Positions 38,574 to 46,777 of a DNA stretch of 64,000 bases are shown here, in pieces. Source of the DNA: Rheinheimera sp. UJ63 (GTDB taxonomy: Bacteria; Pseudomonadota; Gammaproteobacteria; Enterobacterales; Alteromonadaceae); assembly GCF_021568285.1 (NCBI RefSeq), contig NZ_JAKGTQ010000004.1, positions 186,001 to 250,000 of the forward strand. The letters run 5' to 3'. The notes beneath the pieces were generated by a model. It saw only the letters and a program-made list of their open reading frames with translations. It was not told the DNA's origin and made no database searches. The stretch's first letter is position 1; every line of letters starts with the position of its first letter. The position numbers were made by a program, and so were the translations under genes.

Positions 38574-38978
38574 TTATAGCGCTTTTAGCATTTCAGCTTT
38601 AATCGCTTGCTCGTCAGTTAAGCCTCGGGTTAAGGACACTAATTCGCCTTTATTCACGACAATAATGGTGCTTTGACCGGTAACGCCATAGCGATTGTTT
38701 AATGCTTTCTCTGTTACTTGGTTATATTGCAGCACTTTAAGATCGCTAAACGCGGGGTCCTTTAACAGTGCCTCAATCACCGGCACTTGTTTCGCACACA
38801 CTGGGCAACCGGGTTTAGTGGCAACTAGTACAAAGCTACCTTGTTGCTCTGCCTCGACTAATTGTGCTGCAGAGTAAGCGGGTAAGACAAAGTTAGTGGC
38901 ATTCGCTTGCGGGGCAGTGAATAGTGCTACGGCGAAAGTTGATGCTAGGGCGAACGTTTTTAAAGAAGTACTTAACAT
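38574..38978 (-). CDS. Exported thioredoxin-like protein (CPVC)
   Basis: A 134-aa protein with a Sec signal peptide cleaved after about residue 27 (PQANA). It contains a thioredoxin-type active site KPGCPVCAKQ (Cys58, Cys61) and a later TGQSTIIVV strand with the usual thioredoxin fold layout, although the cis-Pro is replaced around TGQST. The ATG at 38978 is preferred (AGGA 8 bp upstream, proper signal peptide) over one 11 codons earlier. It is the first gene of the leftward thiol/bufferin group and lies about 60 bp downstream of an ECF-like promoter. Confidence 0.85.
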   Translation of the reverse strand: MLSTSLKTFALASTFAVALFTAPQANATNFVLPAYSAAQLVEAEQQGSFVLVATKPGCPVCAKQVPVIEALLKDPAFSDLKVLQYNQVTEKALNNRYGVTGQSTIIVVNKGELVSLTRGLTDEQAIKAEMLKAL

Positions 38979-39037
38979 AATAAAAATCCTATTGTGAGAG
39001 AAATAAACCACAAAGTGCGGTGTGTTCAGGGGTAATT

Positions 39038-39062
39038 GGCGAGAAAACTAGAAAAGGTTACA
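39038..39062 (-). promoter_or_regulatory. ECF-type promoter for the leftward trx-ccdA-bufABC group
   Basis: Minus strand: TGTAAC (39062-39057), 15-bp spacer, CGCC (39041-39038), about 60 bp before the thioredoxin-like start. It mirrors the element upstream of the sigma-factor gene on the other strand with the same spacer. The -35 AAC core and CG-type -10 are typical of ECF promoters. Confidence 0.55.
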
Positions 39063-39082
39063 GAAAAATAATTTATTTTTGC

Positions 39083-39107
39083 TGTAACTTTTTGTCGTGT
39101 TATCGTC
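39083..39107 (+). promoter_or_regulatory. ECF-type promoter for the sigma/anti-sigma genes
   Basis: Plus strand: TGTAAC (39083-39088), 15-bp spacer, CGTC (39104-39107), 48 bp before the sigma-factor start. ECF factors commonly drive their own gene, and the matching divergent element suggests both operons belong to the same regulon. Confidence 0.55.
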
Positions 39108-39154
39108 AATAACAAAGCAATTGGCCGTCGACAGCCATAGAAACAGGATTAAAC

Positions 39155-39673
39155 ATGAACGACTGGCAGGTTCTGCTAGAACGAGCCCAGCAGGGAGATA
39201 AGCAAGCTTACAGTGCTTTTTTAAGCGCCATTTTACCGTTTTTGCGCATGCGAGCTCGGCGCTATGTGCCCGCGCAACATTTAGACGACTTTGTGCAAGA
39301 GACGTTATTAACGGTACATCGCATTTTGCATACGTATCAAGTTGGCTTACCCGTTGAACCCTGGCTTAGTGGCATTTTGCGGCATAAATATTTTGAAAGT
39401 CGTCGTCAACTAGCGGCGAATGAACATCAATCGTTAAGTGATGAAGACAGCTGGCAGCCCAGCGTGCCTTTGGATGAAGATGAGCAATATCAAGCTGTTA
39501 GTCATTTACTGGCACCGCTAAATGCGGCACAAGCACAGGTGTTGTATGCCACCAAGGTAGAAGAATTGTCGATAGATGAAACCGCCAACCTGATGCAGCG
39601 CAGTTCGTCTTGGGTTAAGGTTAATGTGTTTCGAGCTATTCAGCTGTTACGCAGCGAATTAAATGAAAAATAA
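39155..39673 (+). CDS. ECF-family RNA polymerase sigma factor (SigF-like)
   Basis: A 172-aa sigma factor with only regions 2 and 4. Region 2 covers about 5-80 (LRMRARRYVPAQHLDDFVQETLLTVHRI, with the region 2.3/2.4 helix PVEPWLSGILRHKYFESRRQ). Region 4 covers about 110-165 (LNAAQAQVLYATKVEELSIDETANLMQRSSSWVKVNVFRAI). Start supported by AGGA 6 bp upstream. The next gene encodes a DUF1109-type membrane anti-sigma factor, an arrangement described for Caulobacter SigF-NrsF, which responds to heavy metals and controls bufferin genes. Control of the neighbouring locus is inferred from that parallel and the shared promoter motif. Confidence 0.92.
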   Translation: MNDWQVLLERAQQGDKQAYSAFLSAILPFLRMRARRYVPAQHLDDFVQETLLTVHRILHTYQVGLPVEPWLSGILRHKYFESRRQLAANEHQSLSDEDSWQPSVPLDEDEQYQAVSHLLAPLNAAQAQVLYATKVEELSIDETANLMQRSSSWVKVNVFRAIQLLRSELNEK

Positions 39674-39691
39674 ATAAGGTTAATTAGTCAG

Positions 39692-40321
39692 ATGGCGGAT
39701 AAAACAGAGCAACTTATCGCGAAACTGGTCGACTCACATCAGGCGGTGCGGCCATTTCTAGCACCGCAAATTACCTATTTAACCTTGGGCATGGTGTTGA
39801 TGTGCGCATTGTTATTGATGCTGCCTTTTGGTTTACGTTTTGATTGGCCGCTGGCTGGGATGCTGAAAACCGCTGCCTTATTCATGCTAGTGGTGACGTT
39901 GCTGCAACTGACTTTATTGCTTAGTCAGCCGTTGCTGCCACAATGGCGCAAAGCCCCGCTCTTATGGTTGTCACTTGCTAGTAGCGTTGGGTTATTGATC
40001 TGTTTAGGTAATATGGGTGAGCCGCTGAGTTTCGGGCAAGCCGCCCAAGTTTCTTCATTTTGGGCCTGTATTGCTTGGATAGCGCCAGTGGGTATGGCGG
40101 CAGGCTGGATATTATCAAGAATGTTACGCCGAGCGCGGCCTTTGCACCGCATGGCTTTGCGCTTGGTGGTAGGAGGCCTAGCCGGTAGCTTAGCCGCCTT
40201 AGTGTATAGTTTGCATTGCCGCGTTGATGCCCTTGCATACTTACTGTTAGCTTATGGTTTAGCGGCAACCCTCGCCTTGCTGGGGAGCTTACTTAGCAGC
40301 CACCGGCTGTGGCGCTGGTAG
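39692..40321 (+). CDS. DUF1109 (NrsF-type) membrane anti-sigma factor
   Basis: A 209-aa inner-membrane protein with about six hydrophobic segments and a short cytosolic N-terminus (MADKTEQLIAKLVDSHQAVRP) of the kind that binds the sigma factor. Family cysteines are recognisable: Cys126 in SSFWACIAWIAP and Cys176 in YSLHCRVDALAYLL; Cys38 and Cys104 also lie in or near membrane segments. In Caulobacter NrsF paired cysteines are needed for metal response. It follows the sigma gene after 18 bp. Confidence 0.88.
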   Translation: MADKTEQLIAKLVDSHQAVRPFLAPQITYLTLGMVLMCALLLMLPFGLRFDWPLAGMLKTAALFMLVVTLLQLTLLLSQPLLPQWRKAPLLWLSLASSVGLLICLGNMGEPLSFGQAAQVSSFWACIAWIAPVGMAAGWILSRMLRRARPLHRMALRLVVGGLAGSLAALVYSLHCRVDALAYLLLAYGLAATLALLGSLLSSHRLWRW

Positions 40322-40335
40322 CCCCTACTGCATTA

Positions 40336-40611
40336 TTAATGCACCCGATAATAACGGCAGAAGTAATCAATCACACTATTCGCATCTAAATGTGAAAAGG
40401 TCAGATGATGTTTTGCCATAACGGCTTGCCCCAAGGTTTGTAAAATCGTCTCTAAACCGGCCCCACTTGGGCGTTCTAATTGATGTTGCTGAAATAAAAA
40501 GTCTAAGGCCGCTGAGGTATAAGATTTACCTGGCAAAGGCTGGGTTAATTCCAGCTCATGAAGCCGTGCTCCTAAGTTGCGTATTTTTTGTAAACAGTTG
40601 CGTTCGTCCAT
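40336..40611 (-). CDS. Hypothetical protein, 91 aa
   Basis: Not recognised. A mostly helical 91-aa cytosolic-looking protein (LQKIRNLGARLHELELTQPLP, then GKSYTSAALDFLFQQHQLER and a C-terminal VIDYFCRYYRVH). It is probably real because GGAGG lies 6 bp upstream of the ATG and codon use matches neighbours. It is divergent from the Lon-like protease gene and converges on the anti-sigma gene with a 14-bp gap. No function is proposed. Confidence 0.7.
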   Translation of the reverse strand: MDERNCLQKIRNLGARLHELELTQPLPGKSYTSAALDFLFQQHQLERPSGAGLETILQTLGQAVMAKHHLTFSHLDANSVIDYFCRYYRVH

Positions 40612-40742
40612 TGCCGGCCTCCGAAATGCTAAATGATGGATATTTTGTTTATCGGCAGCCGCATAATAAACTTTAGCGCTGGGCAGAGCGCGACGCTTTT
40701 TGGTAGTATAGCGGCCAATACGTAACCCTTTTAAGGCGATGC

Positions 40743-43133
40743 ATGACGCAGCTTAATCAGTCACTGGCGCTCCACCCGACACAGTTGTGTCCTCAATTAG
40801 ATCCCCAATTAATTGCAGCCGCACTGCAACAACCGGCCTTGCCGTCGGCCTTTATTGGCCAAGACCGTGCGCGCTCTGCGTTAGAGTTTGCTATTGGCAT
40901 GGATATGCCGGGTTATAACTTGTATGTCATGGGGGAACAGGCGTTAGGGCGTTCCACCCTAGTGCATGATATTTTGCATCAAGCCGCCAGTGAAAAAGCC
41001 ACGCCAGATGAGTGGTGTTACCTGAATAACTTTGATGATGAGCGTGTACCCAGTACCTGTCGTCTATTAGCCGGAGAAGGCCGCAAACTGGTCAAAAAAC
41101 TCGAAGCGCTGATTGATGAGTTAATGGATACCTTTCCGGCCGCTTTTGATAACCCAGGTTATCAACGGAAGAAAAAAGCCATTCATCGTACCTTTGATAA
41201 GCGCTATGAAGAGGCTATTGATCGGGTTGAAAGCAAAGCCTTAGAAAAACAAGTGGTGTTGTACGAAGAAAACGGCGCCGTCAGTTTTTCACCGATCATT
41301 GATGGTAAACCCTTAGATGATCAAGAGTTTTCTAAGTTAACGGAAGAACAGCGCCAATATTTTTATGGTTTAGTTTCAGAGCTAGAAACCATCCTCAATG
41401 AAGAGTTATTAGAATTACCGCGTTGGAAACGTGAACTCTCCGAGAGCCTGCGAGGGTTGTGCAAAGACACCATTGAGCAAGCCATTAAACCGATGCTGAA
41501 GCAGCTAGAACATGACTACAATGCTGAACTTGGCGTATTAAAATATCTGCGTGATATGCGTACCCCTTTAATTAAAGCGGTGCTGGAATTATTGCCGGAT
41601 GAATCAGACGGCGAAAAAAACGAAGAGCCGATTAGCCGCGAATTTTTTATAGAAGAGTTTGTGCCCAATGTGCTTGTGCATTATGAAAGCATGTCTGGCG
41701 CTCCCATTGTGTTTGAAGCTAATCCTAGTTACGGTAATTTGTTTGGCCGCGTCGAATATAACTCCTCTAGTGGTTCACTTTACACCAACTATCGAATGAT
41801 CCGCCCAGGGGCATTACACCGGGCCAATGGCGGCTATCTTATTTTAGACGCCGATCGCTTATTGTCACAACCGGCGCTTTGGGATGCACTAAAGTTAGCG
41901 CTAAAAGCGGGCGAAGTCGTGATCGATACCCTTAGTGAACATGCGGTAACTAACTCGACGATTATTACCCCCAAAGCGATCCCGCTGAATGTTAAAGTGG
42001 TGCTGCTCGGCTCGCGCGATCTGTATTATCTGGTACAAGATCTCGATGATGAATTTAACGAGCTGTTTCGCGTACTGGCCGATTTTGAACATTACTTGCC
42101 GTATCAAGCCGAAACGGTCAGTGATATGACGCAGCAAATTCAGGTACAGATGCGCCAAATGCACATTGCCCAGCTATCAGCTTGCGGTTTGCAACAGCTG
42201 TTGTTATTTAGTTTTCGTCAAGCTGAACATCAAAGCAAGTTATCGGCCCGTTTTGCCGATGTGTTGGAATTAGTGCGTGAGGCGTGTTATTTCGCGCAAC
42301 AGCAACAAGCTGAAGAATTAACCGCTGAGCATGTTAAACAAGCCTTAGCGGGTAAGCAATATCGTACCGGGCGTATTAGTGAAGCCTTTTTAGAAGATAT
42401 TCAAGAAGGGCAGATCCTCATTGATACCGATGGCGCTGGCGTGGGTAAGATCAATGGTTTAACCGTATTAGAGATTGGCGATACGGCTTTTGGTACCCCT
42501 GCGCGGATCAGCGCGACCGTGTTTGCGGGCTCGAGTGGCGTGGTCGACATAGAGCGAGAAGTAGAACTCGGTAAAGCCATTCACTCGAAAGGCGTATTAC
42601 TCCTGACCGGTTATTTGGGTTCTAAATATGCGCGAGACTTCCCGCTGACACTTAGCGCCAATATTGCGATGGAACAATCTTATGGCCATATCGATGGTGA
42701 TAGTGCTTCTTTAGCTGAGGTGTGTGCCTTAATTTCTGCTATTACTGAAGTCCCCATTTTGCAAAGCTTAGCGGTAACGGGGTCGATCAACCAATATGGT
42801 CAGGTACAAGCGATTGGCGGTGTTAACGAAAAAATTGAAGGCTTCTTCAGACTGTGTCAATCGCGTGGTTTGACGGGGCAGCAAGGTGTGATTATTCCTG
42901 CCAGTAACCAAATAAATTTGGTATTACGTCATGAAGTGGTCGAAGCGGTAGCGACAGGCCAATTTCATATTTACGCCGTGCGTACTGTTGATGAAGCACT
43001 GGAGCTGTTAACGGCGCAATTGGCCGGGGAGCGAAATGCACGTGGCCAATACCCGAAAAAATCAGTCAATGCCAAGGCGCGAGCGCGTTTAGCCTTGTTG
43101 GCGGAATTAGTTAATGGCAGTGCCGAAGAGTAA
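40743..43133 (+). CDS. Lon-family ATP-dependent protease (YcbZ/LonH-like)
   Basis: A 796-aa cytosolic protein. The N-terminal half is the AAA_32-type domain of Lon-related proteins with a degenerate nucleotide loop (MGEQALGRSTLVHDI), a helical insertion (about 120-270) and Walker-B-like GYLILDADRLL. The C-terminal Lon proteolytic domain carries the catalytic dyad Ser654 (DGDSASLAEV in place of DGPSAG) and Lys697 (GGVNEKIEGFF). This layout fits E. coli YcbZ rather than classical Lon, whose N-terminal LAN domain is absent. The physiological substrate is unknown. Confidence 0.88.
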   Translation: MTQLNQSLALHPTQLCPQLDPQLIAAALQQPALPSAFIGQDRARSALEFAIGMDMPGYNLYVMGEQALGRSTLVHDILHQAASEKATPDEWCYLNNFDDERVPSTCRLLAGEGRKLVKKLEALIDELMDTFPAAFDNPGYQRKKKAIHRTFDKRYEEAIDRVESKALEKQVVLYEENGAVSFSPIIDGKPLDDQEFSKLTEEQRQYFYGLVSELETILNEELLELPRWKRELSESLRGLCKDTIEQAIKPMLKQLEHDYNAELGVLKYLRDMRTPLIKAVLELLPDESDGEKNEEPISREFFIEEFVPNVLVHYESMSGAPIVFEANPSYGNLFGRVEYNSSSGSLYTNYRMIRPGALHRANGGYLILDADRLLSQPALWDALKLALKAGEVVIDTLSEHAVTNSTIITPKAIPLNVKVVLLGSRDLYYLVQDLDDEFNELFRVLADFEHYLPYQAETVSDMTQQIQVQMRQMHIAQLSACGLQQLLLFSFRQAEHQSKLSARFADVLELVREACYFAQQQQAEELTAEHVKQALAGKQYRTGRISEAFLEDIQEGQILIDTDGAGVGKINGLTVLEIGDTAFGTPARISATVFAGSSGVVDIEREVELGKAIHSKGVLLLTGYLGSKYARDFPLTLSANIAMEQSYGHIDGDSASLAEVCALISAITEVPILQSLAVTGSINQYGQVQAIGGVNEKIEGFFRLCQSRGLTGQQGVIIPASNQINLVLRHEVVEAVATGQFHIYAVRTVDEALELLTAQLAGERNARGQYPKKSVNAKARARLALLAELVNGSAEE

Positions 43134-43220
43134 GCTATCGGTGGCGTGCTGCATAGCTGTTAGCTCGCTTTCAAAAAAGAACGCTGACTTAAGCTGCAGA
43201 AAAAGGTGATAACACAAAAT

Positions 43221-43252
43221 AAGAAAGCCGCTTAACAGCGGCTTTCTTTATT
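43221..43252. terminator. Convergent terminator between the Lon-like and subtilase genes
   Basis: Stem AAGAAAGCCGC/GCGGCTTTCTT with a 6-nt loop and T-rich flanks on both strands. It serves the plus-strand protease gene ending at 43133 and the minus-strand subtilase ending at 43263. Confidence 0.85.
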
Positions 43253-43262
43253 TAGCGCGGGT

Positions 43263-44927
43263 TTAACCACATTTTCTTGGACCGCCTTTACATGGCTCTG
43301 GTTCTGGCTCTGGATCACCACCACCTGAACCACCACCGTTGCCGGCACAACCATAAGTGGTGAGGTAATCATAAGCCGCTTTGGCTTTAACAATACCTTT
43401 ACCAAATTTCTGTGGATCGCCACCGCTAGGTAAGCTGGCTGTTGCTTTCAGCGCACTGCGGATTTGCGTACCGGTACATTGGGGGAAGTTAGACCATACA
43501 CGCGTGGCTAAACCGGCTACTGCTGGCGTGGCCATCGAGGTACCGCTCATATAACCGTAATCTGAAGCACCTACGCTGATGCTGGCTGTGGCGGCACTCA
43601 GTAAGGCTGAACGATCTTCAAAGGCTGCGCCCACGGCGGGGATTGACGTCGTATTCGCAGTGCCCGCACCTAAAGTACCGTATAACATGCCCGGCGCATT
43701 ATTAATTAAAATAGCACCGATACCACCGGATAACTGGCAGTTTTTCACTTTGTCATGGAAAGAAATAGTACCACGGTCAATCACACAAACTTTACCTGAT
43801 GCGCCGCTGTTAGTGGCAGTGGCTTCACCCATAAAGAAAGTGCTGCCTGAAGCCTCGCCGGTATTTTCCATGGCAGAGGCGGCATAACCGTTATTACCTG
43901 CGGTTAAGGCTGCCATTGAGGCACCACCAGAAGGGTAGGTAGAAAGCGTATCTACACCGCCTGCGGCCACTTCAACACAAAAGCCTTCATTGGTGACACT
44001 GCGTTTACCTTGGCCTGAGCTACAAGAGGGATATTGCGAGAAAGAAGCAATTTGATTATTGGCATCATTCGCGCCAATCATCATTACCGAGGCATAACCT
44101 GCCGGATAAGAGCGCACTGAGTTACCGTCGTTACCAGCTGCCGCTAACACTAAGCCGCCATTATTGGTAAAGTTATTAAAGGCGTTTTCTTCGGTGCTGT
44201 TGGCACCGCCACCGCCTAAACTCATGTTAATCACTTTAGCGCCATTCGCTGCACAGAGGTTGGCCGCTTGTGCCAGATCGGAGGAATACCCCCAACCAGC
44301 GGCGTTAAATACTTTAATGATATGCATCGGCGTTCCCGGTGCCATACCAATCACACCTTCGCCATTATTGGCGGCGCCGATGGTGCCGGCAACGTGAGTA
44401 CCATGTGGGCCACCATCGCGGAACCAGTCATTGGTGCCTGAGTTACTCGTACCGGTAATGCTACCCCAGTTAAAGTCTGGGTTGTAACCGCCGGTTTCAC
44501 CATTATCACGGGCAATACCGGAATCGATGACACATACCTTAAGTGACGTACCCAAGCTGAACGGGGTTAAATTCGCTTGTGATTGGTAAAAAGCATAAGG
44601 CGTTAATTGCTGTTGCGTAGGGTTACCCGCATCATCTTGATACAGGGCCAACGGGTAACGCTTAACATCTTGTTCAATTAATTTGATATGCGGGTTATTT
44701 AATAACCCTTTGACTTCGCTTAGATCTTTATTCAAGAACGTAGCGGCAATAAAGCCATCAGAATCGACATGGATTTGACCACCGAGCTTAACGGTCAGGG
44801 CTTTGACAATACCCTTTTTGTCGTTATCCACTTGGATGATGTAACGGTCAGAAGCCACGGCGTGGCCGGCTAAGCTCAGAGCAACTAAGGTTGCTAGCGT
44901 TAGAGGAGTGAGTTTATTGAGAGTCAT
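43263..44927 (-). CDS. Secreted S8 subtilisin-like serine protease
   Basis: A 554-aa exported protease. It has a signal peptide (about 1-25), an I9-like propeptide (about 27-88, RYIIQVDNDKKGIVKAL), and a catalytic domain with Asp135 (VCVIDSGIA), His175 (GPHGTHVAGT) and Ser464 (SGTSMATPAVAG). A PA-type insert (about 345-440; GKVCVIDRGTISFHDKVKNCQLSGGIGAILINN) separates His from Ser. The C-terminus is a Gly-rich linker, a PEPEPEP stretch and a short Cys-bounded tail CKGGPRKCG. Its 300-bp upstream region has no gene. Likely a nutritional extracellular protease. Confidence 0.95.
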   Translation of the reverse strand: MTLNKLTPLTLATLVALSLAGHAVASDRYIIQVDNDKKGIVKALTVKLGGQIHVDSDGFIAATFLNKDLSEVKGLLNNPHIKLIEQDVKRYPLALYQDDAGNPTQQQLTPYAFYQSQANLTPFSLGTSLKVCVIDSGIARDNGETGGYNPDFNWGSITGTSNSGTNDWFRDGGPHGTHVAGTIGAANNGEGVIGMAPGTPMHIIKVFNAAGWGYSSDLAQAANLCAANGAKVINMSLGGGGANSTEENAFNNFTNNGGLVLAAAGNDGNSVRSYPAGYASVMMIGANDANNQIASFSQYPSCSSGQGKRSVTNEGFCVEVAAGGVDTLSTYPSGGASMAALTAGNNGYAASAMENTGEASGSTFFMGEATATNSGASGKVCVIDRGTISFHDKVKNCQLSGGIGAILINNAPGMLYGTLGAGTANTTSIPAVGAAFEDRSALLSAATASISVGASDYGYMSGTSMATPAVAGLATRVWSNFPQCTGTQIRSALKATASLPSGGDPQKFGKGIVKAKAAYDYLTTYGCAGNGGGSGGGDPEPEPEPCKGGPRKCG

Positions 44928-45227
44928 GGTACTTCCTTCACTGCTGTATGAATGGCTGTTAAATCAGCCTTCTAGTTTTTATCGCAATTAAATTGCTATT
45001 TATCGCAAAGAGTAGCGGTTTTAGTTTTGGCACGATACCGCCCAAAAAGCAAACATAAATAATCTTTTTTATAAAATTAATCGCTAATGTACCTAGAACC
45101 TAAACGCATAGCGTCAAATTTGTTACAAGGTCACATCGGGTTAGAGCAAACCGATGTTAGCGTGTAGCACGGGGTGGGCAGGGGCAAAATGAAGATGACG
45201 GCGAGTGGAACAATCGCCAAGTTAAAG
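44928..45227. other. Intergenic region between the subtilase and lnt genes
   Basis: No coding frame of note. The first 140 bp is AT-rich and should hold the subtilase promoter, but no clear box pair is identified. A 7-bp inverted repeat ACATCGG/CCGATGT (45133-45157, 11-nt loop) lacks a T-tract and may be a weak hairpin downstream of lnt. Confidence 0.5.
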
Positions 45228-46772
45228 CTACAAACTGTGCTGCTGGCGACCACGCCAAGCTGCTGTTAGCAAGCTCAGTAGGCTAAGTAGAAACACCGGC
45301 AGATCCCCCAGCGTACTGTATAGCGTACGTCCGGTGGCTAAGGGTAACTGATCACTCACCAGTGCTTCGGTAAATTGGGGGGCGCGCTCCCGGATCTCTC
45401 CGGATGCGGCAATAGAAGCGGTAATGCCATTGTTGGTCGCTCGTAGTACTGGGCGGCCAAATTCTAAAGCGCGCATGCGCGCTATTTGCAAATGCTGATG
45501 GGGGCCAATGCTGTCGCCAAACCAAGCATCATTACTGACTGTCAGTAATACCTGGGTATCGGCAGTGAAATTGGCACGGATCTGTGCCGGAAACGCAATT
45601 TCAAAACAGATAGCGGGCAATAAATGTACACCATTGGCGATAAGGTTCGGTTGTACATAGCTACCTCGGCTAAAGGAGCTCATCGGCAGATCGAAAATCG
45701 GAGCGAGCTGACGTAATAGCTGCTCAAACGGCACAAATTCGCCAATCGGTAACAAATGATGTTTGCTAAAACGATTAGCATGGCCATAAAAATAGTGACC
45801 GCGCTCAGCATCGGGCTGTTGCTTACCCAGCACAATAAGATTATTCCAAGCTTCGCCGGTTTTATGTCGATAATCGATAATGCCGCTGATAATAGCGGTG
45901 TCGCTGTAGGTCGCAGAGCTATCGAGGTTCTCTAGAAAATCGATGGCTAACGGTTCTAATTGCGGTATAGCCGCTTCTGGCCAAATAATAATATGGTGTT
46001 CGCTTAAATGTGGCCGAGTGAGATCAAGGTATTTCAGCATGGTCGGCCATTCTTGCTCTGGCGCCCAGCGCAGATCTTGTTTGATATTGCCTTGTACCAA
46101 TAGCACCGGCACCGTCTGACCACTTAACTGCCAGCCTTTTAGGGGGGCAAGCAACGGGCTGATAGCAACAAGCATAACGGCAATGCTTAGAAAACTGGCT
46201 TGTTGCCAGCGTGCTAAGGAAGATTTGTACAACAAACTGCCGCTAGCGGCGATAAACACCATTAGCCAACTGAGCCCAATTTCGCCAATTAATGGTGCCC
46301 AATGCCGTAATAACGAATCCGTTTGGCTGTATCCAAGCGATAACCAAGGAAAACCCGTTAGCATCACACTGCGTAGCCATTCAGCGAAAATCCAGCTAGC
46401 CGCGAATAATAACGGCAAGGGCAGTGCATTGGCAAAACGGCGGGTTAACCAGGCAGCGAGAGCTGGGAATAACGCGAGGTAGCCCACTAACAGCGCCATC
46501 AAGCCTAAACTGGCAATCAGCGGCAAGCCACCAAATTGATCAATACTGACATGCACCCAGCTAATACCGACACCAAACCAACCGATACCATAACTAAAAC
46601 CGGCAATAGCGGCTTGACGTGGTTGCTTACTGTATCGAATGGCCAGCGCTAATAGCGCTAAGGTAAAAAACGGCAGCCACCACAAATGATAGGGCGTAAA
46701 AGCTAGGGTATTCAGTGCGCCTGCCGCCAGTAAAACCAGCGGCAGTGCCAAGCGAGATAAGCCAGAACGCAA
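45228..46772 (-). CDS. lnt: Apolipoprotein N-acyltransferase
   Basis: Adds the third acyl chain to lipoproteins in the inner membrane. At 514 aa it has about six to eight N-terminal membrane segments and a periplasmic nitrilase-type domain (about 220-480). The Glu-Lys-Cys triad lies in IIIWPEAAIP, HHLLPIGEFVPFE and LLPAICFEIAFP. It is the last gene of the ybeZ-ybeY-corC-lnt group, 5 bp after corC. Confidence 0.97.
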   Translation of the reverse strand: MRSGLSRLALPLVLLAAGALNTLAFTPYHLWWLPFFTLALLALAIRYSKQPRQAAIAGFSYGIGWFGVGISWVHVSIDQFGGLPLIASLGLMALLVGYLALFPALAAWLTRRFANALPLPLLFAASWIFAEWLRSVMLTGFPWLSLGYSQTDSLLRHWAPLIGEIGLSWLMVFIAASGSLLYKSSLARWQQASFLSIAVMLVAISPLLAPLKGWQLSGQTVPVLLVQGNIKQDLRWAPEQEWPTMLKYLDLTRPHLSEHHIIIWPEAAIPQLEPLAIDFLENLDSSATYSDTAIISGIIDYRHKTGEAWNNLIVLGKQQPDAERGHYFYGHANRFSKHHLLPIGEFVPFEQLLRQLAPIFDLPMSSFSRGSYVQPNLIANGVHLLPAICFEIAFPAQIRANFTADTQVLLTVSNDAWFGDSIGPHQHLQIARMRALEFGRPVLRATNNGITASIAASGEIRERAPQFTEALVSDQLPLATGRTLYSTLGDLPVFLLSLLSLLTAAWRGRQQHSL

Positions 46773-46777
46773 AATGA

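Noticed and set aside
45133-45157. Inverted repeat downstream of lnt as a terminator
   Set aside because: Only 7 bp with an 11-nt loop and no T-tract on either strand.
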